NCBI GenBank assembly: GCA_041395865.1
Contig: JAWKZQ010000010.1
Coordinates: 34,283-98,282 of the forward strand
From: IMCC2047 sp041395865
GTDB lineage: Bacteria > Pseudomonadota > Gammaproteobacteria > Pseudomonadales > IMCC2047
Reading direction: 5' to 3'
DNA: 64,000 nucleotides
Of the stretch, positions 29,025 through 38,911 are shown piece after piece. Each line of letters starts with the position of its first letter. The first letter of the stretch is position 1. The translations under genes were made by a program, and so were the position numbers. Under the pieces are notes generated by a model, which saw nothing but the letters and a program-made list of their open reading frames with translations, was not told the DNA's origin and made no database searches.

Positions 29025-29840
29025 ATGCAGAGCGATACAGCGAATATCATTGAAATTCGCGGGCTTCGTTTTTCACGAGGTGATCGCGTCATCTTCGATG
29101 GCGTTGATATGGATATTTCTCGTGGCAAGATAACGGCAATTATGGGGCCCAGTGGTACCGGAAAAACCACGTTAATGCGCCTGATTACCGGACAGATCAG
29201 GCCCGATGCCGGCACCATTCTGGTGGATGGCGAAAATATCTCCTCGTTGTCGCGTAACGACCTCTATCGGGTGCGCCGTAAAATGGGTATGCTGTTCCAG
29301 AGTGGCGCCCTGTTTACAGATCGTACCGTCTATGAAAATGTTGCCTTCCCGTTACGCGAGCATACCAATTTCACCGAGTCGATGATTCGGGACCTGGTGC
29401 TGATGAAGCTTCATGCCGTCGGACTGCGCGGAGCCCGGGATATGTTGCCCAGCGAATTGTCCGGGGGGATGACGCGTCGTGCCGCCCTGGCCCGTACCAT
29501 TGCGCTTGATCCACAAATGGTCTTCTATGACGAACCCTTTGCCGGGCAGGACCCGATCGGAATGGGCGTGCTGTTGCAGCTTATAAAACTGCTTAATACG
29601 GCGCTTGGGCTCACCAGTGTTGTGGTATCCCATGACATTCATGAAACGGCAAGTATTGCTGATAGTCTTTATGTGCTTTCCGAAGGCAAGGTTATTGGCA
29701 AAGGGGCGCCGCAGGAGTTAATGAGTTCGGAGTCTTCCATGGTGGCGCAATTTATGAACGGCAAGCCCGACGGGCCTGTGCCTTTCCATTATCCTGCCCA
29801 GGACTACCTGGATGACCTGCTCGGTGGGGGTGCGGTTTGA
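29025..29840 (+). CDS. mlaF: Phospholipid-transport ABC ATPase MlaF
   Basis: The 271-residue ATPase has Walker A GPSGTGKTT, signature ELSGGMTRR, Walker B MVFYDEPFAGQDP and the H-loop VSHDIHET. ATG 29025 (MQSDTANIIEIRG) has GGAGGGGGAAAC upstream, and earlier in-frame codons are unlikely starts. MlaF drives the MlaFEDB complex that maintains outer-membrane lipid asymmetry. Confidence 0.95.
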   Translation: MQSDTANIIEIRGLRFSRGDRVIFDGVDMDISRGKITAIMGPSGTGKTTLMRLITGQIRPDAGTILVDGENISSLSRNDLYRVRRKMGMLFQSGALFTDRTVYENVAFPLREHTNFTESMIRDLVLMKLHAVGLRGARDMLPSELSGGMTRRAALARTIALDPQMVFYDEPFAGQDPIGMGVLLQLIKLLNTALGLTSVVVSHDIHETASIADSLYVLSEGKVIGKGAPQELMSSESSMVAQFMNGKPDGPVPFHYPAQDYLDDLLGGGAV

Positions 29841-30619
29841 TTACGCAACTACGTATCCTCGGTAAAGCCGGTCTGGATTGGCTGTCTGTGACGGGGCGCT
29901 CGGGTTTCTTTGTGGCGCGCTCGTTGTGCGGTATTCCCAATGTGCGCAAGGGTCTGCCCTTACTGATTAAACAGCTCTATGCCGTCGGTGTGTTGTCGTT
30001 GCCGATTATTATTGTGTCCGGCCTGTTTATCGGGATGGTGATGAGCCTGCAGGGCTACAGTATCCTGGTTGACTACGGCTCCGAACAGGCCGTGGGGCAA
30101 ATGGTGTCGTTAAGCCTTGTGAGAGAGCTGGGGCCTGTGGTGACGGCATTATTGTTTGCCGGGCGGGCAGGTTCCTCCTTGACGGCTGAAATTGGCTTGA
30201 TGAAAGCCACGGAGCAGATTACCAGCCTGGAAATGCTGGGGGTGGACCCGCTGCGCTATGTGATGGCGCCGCGGTTGCTGGCTGGCTTTATTGCGTTGCC
30301 TCTGCTCACGCTGATCTTCAACGTTGTCGGAATCTGGGGGGGCGCTTTGGTCGCCGTAGATTGGCTGGGTGTTTACGATGGCTCCTTCTGGGCCAACATG
30401 CAGGCAGCCACCGATTTTAGGGAAGACGTGCTTAACGGGACGATCAAGAGTATTGCCTTTGCCCTCGTGGTGACCTGGATTGCTGTTTTCCAGGGGCATG
30501 ACCTGGTGCCGACTTCCGAGGGTATTGGGCGGGCAACAACAAAAACGGTGGTCTATTCTTCTTTGGCCGTGCTGGGACTGGACTTTATTTTGACCGCTGT
30601 CATGTTTGGAGACTTTTAA
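29837..30619 (+). CDS. mlaE: Phospholipid-transport permease MlaE
   Basis: The 260-residue permease has MlaE family motifs: KQLYAVGVLSLPIIIVSGLF, SLVRELGPVVTALLFAGR and AGSSLTAEIGLMKATEQI. The start is TTG 29837, overlapping the mlaF stop by four bases (TTGA), so translation is coupled. It forms the membrane core of the Mla complex. Confidence 0.94.
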   Translation: MITQLRILGKAGLDWLSVTGRSGFFVARSLCGIPNVRKGLPLLIKQLYAVGVLSLPIIIVSGLFIGMVMSLQGYSILVDYGSEQAVGQMVSLSLVRELGPVVTALLFAGRAGSSLTAEIGLMKATEQITSLEMLGVDPLRYVMAPRLLAGFIALPLLTLIFNVVGIWGGALVAVDWLGVYDGSFWANMQAATDFREDVLNGTIKSIAFALVVTWIAVFQGHDLVPTSEGIGRATTKTVVYSSLAVLGLDFILTAVMFGDF

Positions 30620-30620
30620 G

Positions 30621-31079
30621 ATGCACAGCAAAACACTGGAAGTGGCCGTTGGCCTGTTTATGCTTGCGGGATTTATCTCGCTGGTGATTCTGGCGCTTAA
30701 TGTCAGCGGCTTGAATCTTTCGCAATCCAAGGAAAGCTATACGATTTACGCCTCCTTTGAAAATATCGGTGGTTTGACGAATCGCTCCAAGGTTACGGTG
30801 GCGGGGGTTGCCGTTGGCCGGGTTACGGGTATTTCGCTTGATAAGGATGAGTTTTCCGGCATTGTCGAGATGGCAATTGATGCTGAATATGATCGTTTTA
30901 CCACGGATACCACGGCCGCGATCCTGACAGCCGGCCTGCTGGGTGAAAAGTACATTGGTCTGGTGAGCGGCGCTGATGATACCTATCTCGAGAACGGTGA
31001 TATGATCGAGGACACCCAATCAGCACTGGTTCTTGAGGAGTTGATTGGCCAGTTCCTGTTTAACAAAGTGAACGAGTAA
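30621..31079 (+). CDS. mlaD: MCE-domain lipid-binding protein MlaD
   Basis: This 152-residue protein has one N-terminal membrane helix (VAVGLFMLAGFISLVILAL) and an MCE domain (YTIYASFENIGGLTNRSKV, GVAVGRVTGI). MlaD hexamers sit on MlaE and pass phospholipid to MlaC. ATG 30621 directly follows the mlaE stop; an in-frame upstream start inside mlaE is less likely. Confidence 0.94.
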   Translation: MHSKTLEVAVGLFMLAGFISLVILALNVSGLNLSQSKESYTIYASFENIGGLTNRSKVTVAGVAVGRVTGISLDKDEFSGIVEMAIDAEYDRFTTDTTAAILTAGLLGEKYIGLVSGADDTYLENGDMIEDTQSALVLEELIGQFLFNKVNE

Positions 31080-31143
31080 CCAGCGCTCCGGTCCGAGCAT
31101 TTATTAAGATGCGATTTGTCGATAACAGAAGGTAATAATAACA

Positions 31144-31797
31144 ATGGTAAGTATGATTAAACGGCTGTTTGCCCTCGCTTTCTTCGGCTTTGTTTTTGTT
31201 GCGTCTGGCGCTGTTGCGCAGGATGAGCCGAACGGGTCTAACCGGGCTGCCTTCGATACGGTACAGACGGCGACTGACGAGCTGTTGACGCTGGTAACGC
31301 AGAATCGAGAGGTTTATCTTCAGGATACCGAGCTGTTTTTTTCCGATGTGGAGCAGCTTCTGTCGTCGGTGGTTGATTTCAAGCGTATCGCGCGACGTGT
31401 GATGGCGAAGCACTACAAAAAAGCAGAGCCTGAGCAGCAGCAGGCTTTTTTGGATGCGTTCAAGTTGAGTTTGCTCAAAGTGTATGCCAAGGCGTTGCTT
31501 GAGTATGACAATGAAAAAATTATTGTTTTGCCGCCGCATGCGTCGGAGAAGTCGCACGCTAAAAAACAACGCGTCGATATTGAGCTCTACAGCTCGGATG
31601 GTAAAAAGTACCCCATCACCTATTCCATGTACCTAGATAAAGAAAACCAGTGGAAAATGGAAAACGTCATTGTGAATGGTGTCAATATCGGCTTGACCTA
31701 CCGCAACCAGTTTGCCCGCCTGATGAAGGATAATTCCAACGATATCGACCTGGTGATTGCCGGCTGGACCTCGGACGTAACGGAAGATGCCGAATAG
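31144..31797 (+). CDS. mlaC: Periplasmic phospholipid carrier MlaC
   Basis: The 217-residue protein has a signal peptide (RLFALAFFGFVFVASGAVAQ) and the Tol-tolerance/MlaC fold, with the central DFKRIARRVMAKHYKKA and a C-terminal NGVNIGLTYRNQF. It carries phospholipid between the outer-membrane MlaA and the inner-membrane complex. The gene follows mlaD after 64 bases. Confidence 0.93.
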   Translation: MVSMIKRLFALAFFGFVFVASGAVAQDEPNGSNRAAFDTVQTATDELLTLVTQNREVYLQDTELFFSDVEQLLSSVVDFKRIARRVMAKHYKKAEPEQQQAFLDAFKLSLLKVYAKALLEYDNEKIIVLPPHASEKSHAKKQRVDIELYSSDGKKYPITYSMYLDKENQWKMENVIVNGVNIGLTYRNQFARLMKDNSNDIDLVIAGWTSDVTEDAE

Positions 31798-31811
31798 GAT
31801 GGCCTGGTAAG

Positions 31812-32111
31812 ATGAGCGCTCATATCGAACCCTTGTCCGATCAGCACCTGCAAGTTATTGGCGAGTTGGATTTTGATAATGCGCTTGCCCTGAAAAAAGC
31901 GGGGGAAGCGCTGATTGATCGAGCGGGCGACGCCCTGGAAATGGATTTTTCACGGGTAACCCGTTCGGGTAGCGCCGGATTAACCCTGTTATGCAGCTGG
32001 TTGCGTCATGCGGAGCAGCTGGATAAGCGTATTTTTTTTACGCATTTGCCCGCAGATTTGATGGGGGTCGCTAAGGTTAGCGGTGTCGATCAGATCCTCC
32101 CTGTAAAGTAG
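31812..32111 (+). CDS. mlaB: STAS-domain protein MlaB
   Basis: A short 99-residue STAS domain protein with the typical VTRSGSAGLTLLCSWLRHA helix. MlaB binds MlaF and stabilises the ABC complex. It closes the mlaFEDCB operon, 14 bases after mlaC. Confidence 0.88.
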   Translation: MSAHIEPLSDQHLQVIGELDFDNALALKKAGEALIDRAGDALEMDFSRVTRSGSAGLTLLCSWLRHAEQLDKRIFFTHLPADLMGVAKVSGVDQILPVK

Positions 32112-32222
32112 CCGCCCGATGCGGCTCCGAAACACGGCCCAACCAAGATTAAAGTCGCCTTAGCTCCCGTAATTTGTTACCTTACGCTGCTTTGTTGAGA
32201 GAACAATCGAGCGAGTTGTAGG

Positions 32223-32459
32223 ATGGAAGCAGAAGATGTAAAGGCGCTGCTTGAGGCGCACCTGGAGAGTTGTGAAGTTTTTGTTGAGGGCGGAGGCAGC
32301 AGCTTTCAGATCACGGCTGTCGGATCGCTTTTTGAAGGGCTGAATGCCGTTAAAAAGCAGCAGTGTGTATATGCCGCACTCAATGAAAAGATTGCCGATG
32401 GCACAATTCACGCCGTAACGATCAAAACCTATACGCCTGCCGAATGGGCAGCCCAATAG
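32223..32459 (+). CDS. ibaG: BolA-family protein IbaG
   Basis: The 78-residue BolA-fold protein has the VEGGGSSFQITAVGSLFEG core, the conserved VYAALNEKIADGTIHAVTIK helix region and the terminal TPAEW. IbaG works with monothiol glutaredoxin in Fe-S transfer. It lies between mla and murA, as in E. coli and Pseudomonas. Confidence 0.92.
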   Translation: MEAEDVKALLEAHLESCEVFVEGGGSSFQITAVGSLFEGLNAVKKQQCVYAALNEKIADGTIHAVTIKTYTPAEWAAQ

Positions 32460-32493
32460 GGACACCTGATTACGTTAACCAAGAGCACGATTC

Positions 32494-33756
32494 ATGGATA
32501 AGCTTATTATCGAGGGCGGCATCCAGCTGGACGGCGAAATCCGTATTTCTGGCGCCAAGAACTCCGCACTGCCGATTCTGGCAGCCAGTCTGTTAACTGA
32601 CGAACCCCTGACCGTTGGCAATTTGCCTCATTTGCACGATATCACAACCATGATCGAACTCTTGGGTGTGATGGGTGTTGAGGCCATCATTGATGAAAAA
32701 CTCAATGTTGAAATTAATGCCGGCACCATCAAGCGATTCAGCGCACCCTATGAACTGGTAAAAACCATGCGTGCGTCAATCCTGGTGCTGGGGCCAATGC
32801 TGTCGCATTTCGGGCAGGCCGAGGTATCGCTTCCCGGAGGATGCGCCATTGGCAGTCGCCCGGTAGATCTGCATATTCGTGGCTTGCAGGCCATGGGTGC
32901 TGATATTGTGGTTGAGGATGGTTACATCAAAGCCAAAACGGATGGCCGGCTCAAGGGGGCCCATGTCTTTTTTGACACGGTAACGGTGACCGGAACAGAA
33001 AATATCCTGATGGCCGCGACGCTGGCCGATGGTGAGACGGTGATCGATAATGCGGCCCGGGAACCTGAAGTGGTGGACCTGGCCGAATGCCTGATTACCA
33101 TGGGCGCGAAAATCTCCGGTCACGGTACCGACACCATTGTGGTGCAAGGAGTGGAGAAACTGCATGGCGGTTTCTACCCGGTTTTGCCGGACCGAATTGA
33201 AACGGGTACTTACCTGGTGGCTGCAGCGGCGACACGCGGGCGCGTACTGGTTAAGGATACCTGCCCTGACGTGCTTGAGGCCGTATTGATCAAGCTGCGT
33301 GAAACCGGTGCCCGGGTGACAACGGGTGAGGACTGGATCGAGCTTGACATGGAAGGGCGCCGTCCCAAGGCTGTCAACGTGCATACGGCACCTTATCCAG
33401 CGTTCCCCACCGATATGCAGGCCCAGTTCCTGGCGATGAATGCCGTCGCGGAGGGAACCGGAACGGTGACGGAAACGGTCTTTGAAAACCGTTTTATGCA
33501 CGTGCACGAAATGATGCGCATGGGGGCTAATGTTTCCCTGGAGGGCAATACCGCTATTGTCACCGGTGTGGACCAACTTAAAGCCGCTCCGGTGATGGCT
33601 ACCGATCTCAGGGCATCGGCCAGCCTGGTGATAGCCGGTCTTGTTGCCGAAGGCAATACCCATATTGAGCGTATTTACCACATTGACCGTGGTTATGAAT
33701 GTATTGAGGAAAAGCTGCAGCTTCTTGGTGCCCGGATTCGCCGTGTCCCGGCCTAA
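32494..33756 (+). CDS. murA: UDP-N-acetylglucosamine 1-carboxyvinyltransferase
   Basis: The 420-residue enzyme makes the first committed step of peptidoglycan synthesis by adding enolpyruvate from PEP. The active cysteine C117 is in LPGGCAIGSRPVD, the fosfomycin-sensitive form. N-terminal MDKLIIEGGIQLDGEIRISG and FPTDMQAQF match the family. It is followed by hisG after 20 bases. Confidence 0.96.
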   Translation: MDKLIIEGGIQLDGEIRISGAKNSALPILAASLLTDEPLTVGNLPHLHDITTMIELLGVMGVEAIIDEKLNVEINAGTIKRFSAPYELVKTMRASILVLGPMLSHFGQAEVSLPGGCAIGSRPVDLHIRGLQAMGADIVVEDGYIKAKTDGRLKGAHVFFDTVTVTGTENILMAATLADGETVIDNAAREPEVVDLAECLITMGAKISGHGTDTIVVQGVEKLHGGFYPVLPDRIETGTYLVAAAATRGRVLVKDTCPDVLEAVLIKLRETGARVTTGEDWIELDMEGRRPKAVNVHTAPYPAFPTDMQAQFLAMNAVAEGTGTVTETVFENRFMHVHEMMRMGANVSLEGNTAIVTGVDQLKAAPVMATDLRASASLVIAGLVAEGNTHIERIYHIDRGYECIEEKLQLLGARIRRVPA

Positions 33757-33776
33757 TTAATGAACCTTAGATTGTC

Positions 33777-34421
33777 ATGATGAATCACAAACTCACAATA
33801 GCCCTTTCCAAAGGGCGGATTTTGGATGATACCCTGCCGCTGTTGAAGGCAGCCGGTATTGAGCCATTGGAAGATGTTCGCGCCAGTCGTAAGCTTATTT
33901 TTCCAACCAATCATGAGAATGTTCAGCTGGTGGTTATCCGGGCAACCGATGTGCCTACCTATGTGGCCCATGGCGCTGCAGATATGGGGGTTTCGGGCAA
34001 GGATGTGTTGATGGAGTATGGCGATGATGAGCTCTATGAACCGCTGGACCTGAAAATTGCCACCTGTAGACTGATGACGGCCGGCCTGGTTGGGGCCGCC
34101 GAACCGAAGGGCCGCCTCAAGGTGGCAACCAAGTTTGTTAATATCACCAAGCGTTATTATGCCGAACGCGGTGTGCAGGTTGATATTATCAAGTTGTACG
34201 GGGGCATGGAGTTGGCGCCGATTCTGCACCTGGCTGACCGGATTGTGGATATCGTCGATACCGGCAATACGCTGAAAGCGAACGGCCTGGAACCGATGGA
34301 ACTGATTGCACCCATCAGCTCGCGACTGGTGGTTGCCAAGGCATCGATGAAGATGAAACACGCCACCATTCAGCCACTGATTGAACGTTTGGCGGCGGCT
34401 GTAGACGCTGAGAATAGTTGA
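33777..34421 (+). CDS. hisG: ATP phosphoribosyltransferase, short form
   Basis: The 214-residue catalytic subunit starts histidine synthesis from PRPP and ATP. The conserved VDIVDTGNTLKANGL loop is the PRPP-binding site. The protein lacks the C-terminal regulatory domain, so it should be the short form that needs HisZ; no hisZ is in this window. Short HisG beside murA and hisD is the Pseudomonas arrangement. Confidence 0.94.
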   Translation: MMNHKLTIALSKGRILDDTLPLLKAAGIEPLEDVRASRKLIFPTNHENVQLVVIRATDVPTYVAHGAADMGVSGKDVLMEYGDDELYEPLDLKIATCRLMTAGLVGAAEPKGRLKVATKFVNITKRYYAERGVQVDIIKLYGGMELAPILHLADRIVDIVDTGNTLKANGLEPMELIAPISSRLVVAKASMKMKHATIQPLIERLAAAVDAENS

Positions 34422-34430
34422 GTTTGAGTG

Positions 34431-35726
34431 ATGATTAAACGACTGAATGCACAGCAAGCGGACTTTGATGCGCAACTGGATAAACTGCTGGACTGGGATG
34501 AGGTTTCTGATCAGCAGGTCAATGCGGTAGTGGATGAGGTGTTGCTGGCGGTAAAAAGCCGCGGTGACGATGCGCTGCTGGAATATACCCGACGTTTTGA
34601 CCGGCTTGAGGTTGATCGTGCCTGCGAATTGAAGCTTGATCCGCAGCAGCTTCAGCAGGCGCTGCAACGTATCCCTGCTGAGCAGCGCGAGGCGCTTGAA
34701 AAGGCTGCCCAGCGTATCGAGTCCTATCACCAGCGCCAGAACCAGGCTTCCTGGCAGTATGAAGAAGCAGATGGAACCGTGCTGGGTCAAAAGGTAACGC
34801 CGATGCAACGCGTTGGCGTTTATGTGCCCGGCGGCAAGGCCGCCTATCCATCCACAGTGCTGATGAATGTAATGCCGGCCAAAGTGGCTGGCGTTGAAGA
34901 GGTTGTGATGGTCGTTCCTACACCCGGTGGTGAGGTAAATGACCTGGTGCTGGCCGCGGCTGCCGTTGCCGGTGTGGACACGGTATTTACAATCGGCGGT
35001 GCGCAGGCTGTAGCTGCCTTGGCCTACGGTACGGAAACGGTACCCAAAGTGGATAAAATTGTGGGCCCTGGCAATATCTATGTCGCCACGGCGAAGAAAA
35101 ACGTTTATGGCGTTGTGGGCATTGATATGATTGCCGGACCGTCGGAAATCCTGGTGATTTGCGACGGCCAGACGGACCCTGACTGGATTGCAATGGACCT
35201 GTTTTCCCAGGCCGAACACGATGAGCAGGCCCAGTCGATCCTGGTGTCAGACGATCCTGCCTTCCTGGATCGCGTGAGTGAAAGCATTGAGCGGCTGTTG
35301 CCCCAGATGCCGCGTGCCGAGATCATCCGTACGTCCCTGCAGAACCGAGGGCTGCTGATCCAAGTGGAATCGCTGCCGCAGGCCGCTGCCATTTCCAACC
35401 GGATCGCGCCCGAGCACCTGGAGTTGTCGATTGCTGATCCTGAAGCACTGTTGCCGGAAATTCTGCACGCGGGCGCCATTTTTATGGGCCGTTACACAGC
35501 TGAAGCCCTGGGTGATTATTGCGCGGGCCCCAACCACGTGCTGCCAACTTCAGGTACGGCGCGTTTTTCATCGCCGCTGGGTGTTTACGACTTCCAGAAG
35601 CGTTCCTCTTTAATTATGTGTTCAGCCGACGGCGCGTCGGAACTGGGAAAAATCGCCTCGGTGCTGGCGCATGGTGAAGGGCTGCAGGCGCACGCCGGCT
35701 CGGCAGAGTACCGTATTAAATCCTAG
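34431..35726 (+). CDS. hisD: Histidinol dehydrogenase
   Basis: This protein of 431 residues catalyses the last two oxidations of histidine synthesis. Family landmarks are YVPGGKAAYPSTVLMNV, the NAD/zinc region DMIAGPSEILVICD, FSQAEHDEQAQS and APEHLELSI. ATG 34431 is preferred over the GTG one codon earlier. The gap to hisG is nine bases. Confidence 0.96.
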   Translation: MIKRLNAQQADFDAQLDKLLDWDEVSDQQVNAVVDEVLLAVKSRGDDALLEYTRRFDRLEVDRACELKLDPQQLQQALQRIPAEQREALEKAAQRIESYHQRQNQASWQYEEADGTVLGQKVTPMQRVGVYVPGGKAAYPSTVLMNVMPAKVAGVEEVVMVVPTPGGEVNDLVLAAAAVAGVDTVFTIGGAQAVAALAYGTETVPKVDKIVGPGNIYVATAKKNVYGVVGIDMIAGPSEILVICDGQTDPDWIAMDLFSQAEHDEQAQSILVSDDPAFLDRVSESIERLLPQMPRAEIIRTSLQNRGLLIQVESLPQAAAISNRIAPEHLELSIADPEALLPEILHAGAIFMGRYTAEALGDYCAGPNHVLPTSGTARFSSPLGVYDFQKRSSLIMCSADGASELGKIASVLAHGEGLQAHAGSAEYRIKS

Positions 35727-35792
35727 CTTTATCCCGGCGGACCTGGTGGCCCGCCGGATTCCCCTTCCTATTAGATATAAGCACGTAAGACT

Positions 35793-36890
35793 ATGACTGC
35801 AAACACTAATGACCCGCTGGGCCAGCTGATTGAGCAATGGATTAAGCCTGAAATTCGCGCCATGTCCTCCTATCATGTAGCTGATGCTGAGGGCATGATT
35901 AAGCTGGACGCCATGGAAAACCCTTATGACTGGGATGAAACCCTGGTGGCGAGCTGGATGCAGACGCTGAAAGATGTGCATTTGAATCGCTATCCGAATC
36001 CTGGCGCCGACAAGGTAAAACAACAGCTAAGAAGCGTGATGGCCATTCCGGATGGCTTGGAGTTAGTTCTTGGCAATGGCTCCGATGAGTTGATTCAGCT
36101 GTTGGCGCTTGCCGTATCGCAGCCTGGACAAACGTTGTTAACGGTTGAGCCTGGCTTTGCCATGTACCGTCAAATCACTCAGGTGACAGAACTCAGCTAT
36201 CAGGCCGTTTCCCTGACGCCTGACTTCGAGCTGGATATGCCTGAGCTGTTGGCACAAATTAAAAGTAAGCGGCCGGCATTGATTTTTCTTGCCCAGCCGA
36301 ACAACCCGACGGGCAATCTTTTTGGTGAAGACAAACTGCGAGAGGTGATCGAAGCCGCTCCTGGGCTGGTCGTGATTGATGAGGCCTATACGCCTTTCAC
36401 CGATGCGGATTACCTGAACCTGGCGGAGGAATATGATCATGTTCTGGTCATGCGCACATTATCCAAGGCGGGATTGGCCGGATTGCGCTTGGGGCTATTG
36501 GTGGGTAATGCCCGCTGGATCAACGAGCTGGAAAAGATACGGCTGCCTTACAATATCGGTGTGCTGACCCAGGTCAGCGCTGAGTTTGCCCTTAAGCACT
36601 TCGATGTATTACGCGAACAGACGGCCTTGATTTGTGAGGAACGAGGCCGATTGTTTAGCGCGCTGAAGTCGCTTGGTGATTTGCAGGTGTGGGACAGCGA
36701 AGCTAATTTTATCCTGTTCCGTACCGAACCCGGCCGGGCGCGAGCGCTTTATGATGCGTTGTGTGAACGCGGTGTGCTGATTCGCTGTCTGGACGGTGCC
36801 CACCCGTTGCTGGCCGACTGCCTGCGGGTGACAGTCGGTACCGCGTCCGAAAACGAGGCTTTCCTAAAGGCGCTAGCTGAGCTGCTCTAG
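35793..36890 (+). CDS. hisC: Histidinol-phosphate aminotransferase
   Basis: The 365-residue fold-type I PLP enzyme carries the Schiff-base lysine K225 in TLSKAGLAGLRLG, plus NPNNPTG-type AQPNNPTGNLF and VIDEAYTPF. It transaminates imidazole-acetol phosphate in histidine synthesis. The 3' end overlaps the convergent algW stop by four bases. Confidence 0.94.
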   Translation: MTANTNDPLGQLIEQWIKPEIRAMSSYHVADAEGMIKLDAMENPYDWDETLVASWMQTLKDVHLNRYPNPGADKVKQQLRSVMAIPDGLELVLGNGSDELIQLLALAVSQPGQTLLTVEPGFAMYRQITQVTELSYQAVSLTPDFELDMPELLAQIKSKRPALIFLAQPNNPTGNLFGEDKLREVIEAAPGLVVIDEAYTPFTDADYLNLAEEYDHVLVMRTLSKAGLAGLRLGLLVGNARWINELEKIRLPYNIGVLTQVSAEFALKHFDVLREQTALICEERGRLFSALKSLGDLQVWDSEANFILFRTEPGRARALYDALCERGVLIRCLDGAHPLLADCLRVTVGTASENEAFLKALAELL

Positions 36891-38011
36891 CGTTGCTGTT
36901 GCTGGGGGTCGCGCTTACCCACAGTTACCAGGATATCTTTTTCACGCCCCTCCCTGAGTACGGTAATGGTGATACGCTTGCCCGGTTTGGTCTGGGTGAT
37001 GCGTGTCATTGCCTGCAAGTCATCGATAACAGGATCTCCCTCCAGCGCTAGCAGCACATCGCCCGGCAAAATGCCTGCCTGTGCTGCGGGACCCTGTCGA
37101 TAGATGCCGGCAATCACCAGTCCCTTCGGTTCATCAAGCCCCAATGAGTGAGCCAGGTCAGGCGTCAGGCGCTGGGTTTCAATGCCCAGCCAGCCACGCG
37201 TTACGCTACCATAGCGGACAATTTCTTCCATAATCTGGTTGGCCAGCAGGGAGGGGATCGCAAAACCGATACCCTGGGAACCGCCGGATTTGGAAAAGAT
37301 GGCGGTATTGATACCAATCAGGTTGCCATAGGCGTTTATCAAGGCGCCGCCTGAGTTGCCGGGGTTAATGGCGGCATCGGTTTGAATAAAGTCCTCGAAC
37401 GTTGTCAGGCCCAGCTGGTTGCGCCCGGTGGCGCTGACAATGCCCATGGTAACGGTTTGTCCGACGCCGAAGGGATTGCCAATGGCGAGCACCACGTCGC
37501 CAATACTTACCGTGTCGGAGGAGGCCAGTGTCATGGTCGGAAGGTTATTGAGGTCAATCTTCAGTACCGCCAGGTCCGTTTCCGGGTCGGTGCCAACCAC
37601 GTGGGCAAAGCTTTCCCGGCCATCCTTGAGGGCAACAATAATTTCGTCGGAGTTGGCGATGACATGATTGTTGGTTAATAAATAACCGTCACTGCTGATG
37701 ATAACCCCGGATCCAAGGCTGGACTGCATACGTTGCCGTTTGGGCTCATTGCGCTGGCCGAAGAACTGGCGGAAAAAAGGGTCGTTAAAAAGCGGGTGAA
37801 TCTGCTGTTGGACAATCTTGGTCGTGTAGATGTTAACCACCGCCGGGGCGGCTTTGTTGACAGCTTCCGCGTAGGAGACCGGGCCGCTTTGCTGAGGCAG
37901 GCTTGGTGTTGGGTTGGTATTCAGCTGGGATGGGAAGAAGTACAGAATACCTGCAGCGATAAGAATGCCGGTTATCGCTGGGAAAATGACCAGACGAAGC
38001 AGTAGTTTCAT
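36887..38011 (-). CDS. algW: Periplasmic S1C serine protease, DegS/AlgW type
   Basis: The 374-residue protein has one N-terminal membrane helix (about 8-26), a trypsin-like domain with the triad in TNNHVIANSDE, PETDLAVLKI and NPGNSGGALI, and one C-terminal PDZ domain (QAGILPGDVLLALEGDPV). A single PDZ and a membrane anchor define the DegS/AlgW group, which cleaves the anti-sigma factor RseA/MucA under envelope stress. Location beside hisC is the algW position in Pseudomonas. Confidence 0.9.
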   Translation of the reverse strand: MKLLLRLVIFPAITGILIAAGILYFFPSQLNTNPTPSLPQQSGPVSYAEAVNKAAPAVVNIYTTKIVQQQIHPLFNDPFFRQFFGQRNEPKRQRMQSSLGSGVIISSDGYLLTNNHVIANSDEIIVALKDGRESFAHVVGTDPETDLAVLKIDLNNLPTMTLASSDTVSIGDVVLAIGNPFGVGQTVTMGIVSATGRNQLGLTTFEDFIQTDAAINPGNSGGALINAYGNLIGINTAIFSKSGGSQGIGFAIPSLLANQIMEEIVRYGSVTRGWLGIETQRLTPDLAHSLGLDEPKGLVIAGIYRQGPAAQAGILPGDVLLALEGDPVIDDLQAMTRITQTKPGKRITITVLREGREKDILVTVGKRDPQQQQR

Positions 38012-38105
38012 AGACTTTTACGGGTTCCAAGGCACAATAAGCTGCTATTATCGCATGGGTTGATGTGATGTAAACGCTGTATGAAAAAAGAAGAGATGAA
38101 GAACT

Positions 38106-38864
38106 ATGGCACTGCTGAATGAAATCGAGGCGCTTTGTAATCGTGTCCTGGAACCGGAACGTTTTAGTGACTATTGCCCAAACGGCATTCAGGTTCAGGG
38201 AGCGGCAGAGGTCAATAAAATCATCAGTGGCGTTACAGCCAGCCAGGCCTTGATTGATGCGGCTATTGATCATAATGCCCAGGCGGTTCTGGTCCACCAT
38301 GGTTATTTCTGGAAAGGTGAAAATCCCGTTGTGGTCGGCATGAAACGTAATCGCCTAAAGGCGCTGCTGGAAAACGATATCAGCCTAATTGCTTACCACC
38401 TCCCGCTTGACGCGCACCCTACGTTGGGAAATAACGCCCGCCTGGCAGAGCTTTTGGGGCTAAGGGTAGAGCAGGGGCTGGAGCCGGGCAATGAGCGCAG
38501 TATCGGCTTACTGGGTATTCTGCCGACGCCCATGAGCGGGGCCGCGTTTTCGGCTCATTTGCAGCAGCAGCTGGGCAGGTCGCCCTTGCACATTGCCGGA
38601 AATGACCGGGAAATTCGACGGGTAGCCTGGTGTACGGGCGCTGCACAGGGCATGATCGAAAAGGCTGTGGAGGCCAAGGCTGACGCCTATCTTACCGGTG
38701 AAGTGTCGGAGCCAACGGTTCATGCGGCCAGGGAAATGGGGATTCATTTTTATGCCGCCGGTCATCATGCGACCGAACGTTACGGCGTCCAGGCGCTGGG
38801 TGAGCTGTTGGCTGAACAGCTCGGCCTGGAACACCTGTTTATCGATATCGATAACCCGGTATAG
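38106..38864 (+). CDS. Nif3-like dinuclear metal centre protein (YbgI)
   Basis: The 252-residue protein belongs to the Nif3/YbgI family of toroidal hexamers with a two-metal site. Conserved metal-ligand motifs are VHHGYFW near residue 65, YHLPLDAHP near 99, and the late GHHATERYG. GTP cyclohydrolase or peptidase-like activities have been proposed, but the role is not settled. It is divergent from algW and convergent with zapG. Confidence 0.88.
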   Translation: MALLNEIEALCNRVLEPERFSDYCPNGIQVQGAAEVNKIISGVTASQALIDAAIDHNAQAVLVHHGYFWKGENPVVVGMKRNRLKALLENDISLIAYHLPLDAHPTLGNNARLAELLGLRVEQGLEPGNERSIGLLGILPTPMSGAAFSAHLQQQLGRSPLHIAGNDREIRRVAWCTGAAQGMIEKAVEAKADAYLTGEVSEPTVHAAREMGIHFYAAGHHATERYGVQALGELLAEQLGLEHLFIDIDNPV

Positions 38865-38911
38865 AAAGGCTGGTTGGGTATCGGTAACTCCGTCGCAACT
38901 AGGTCAGTTTC

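Noticed and set aside
33753..35219. Open frame of 488 codons on the minus strand
   Set aside because: It lies fully antisense to hisG and hisD, which have strong family motifs; its protein is low in recognisable structure and is a shadow of their codon pattern.
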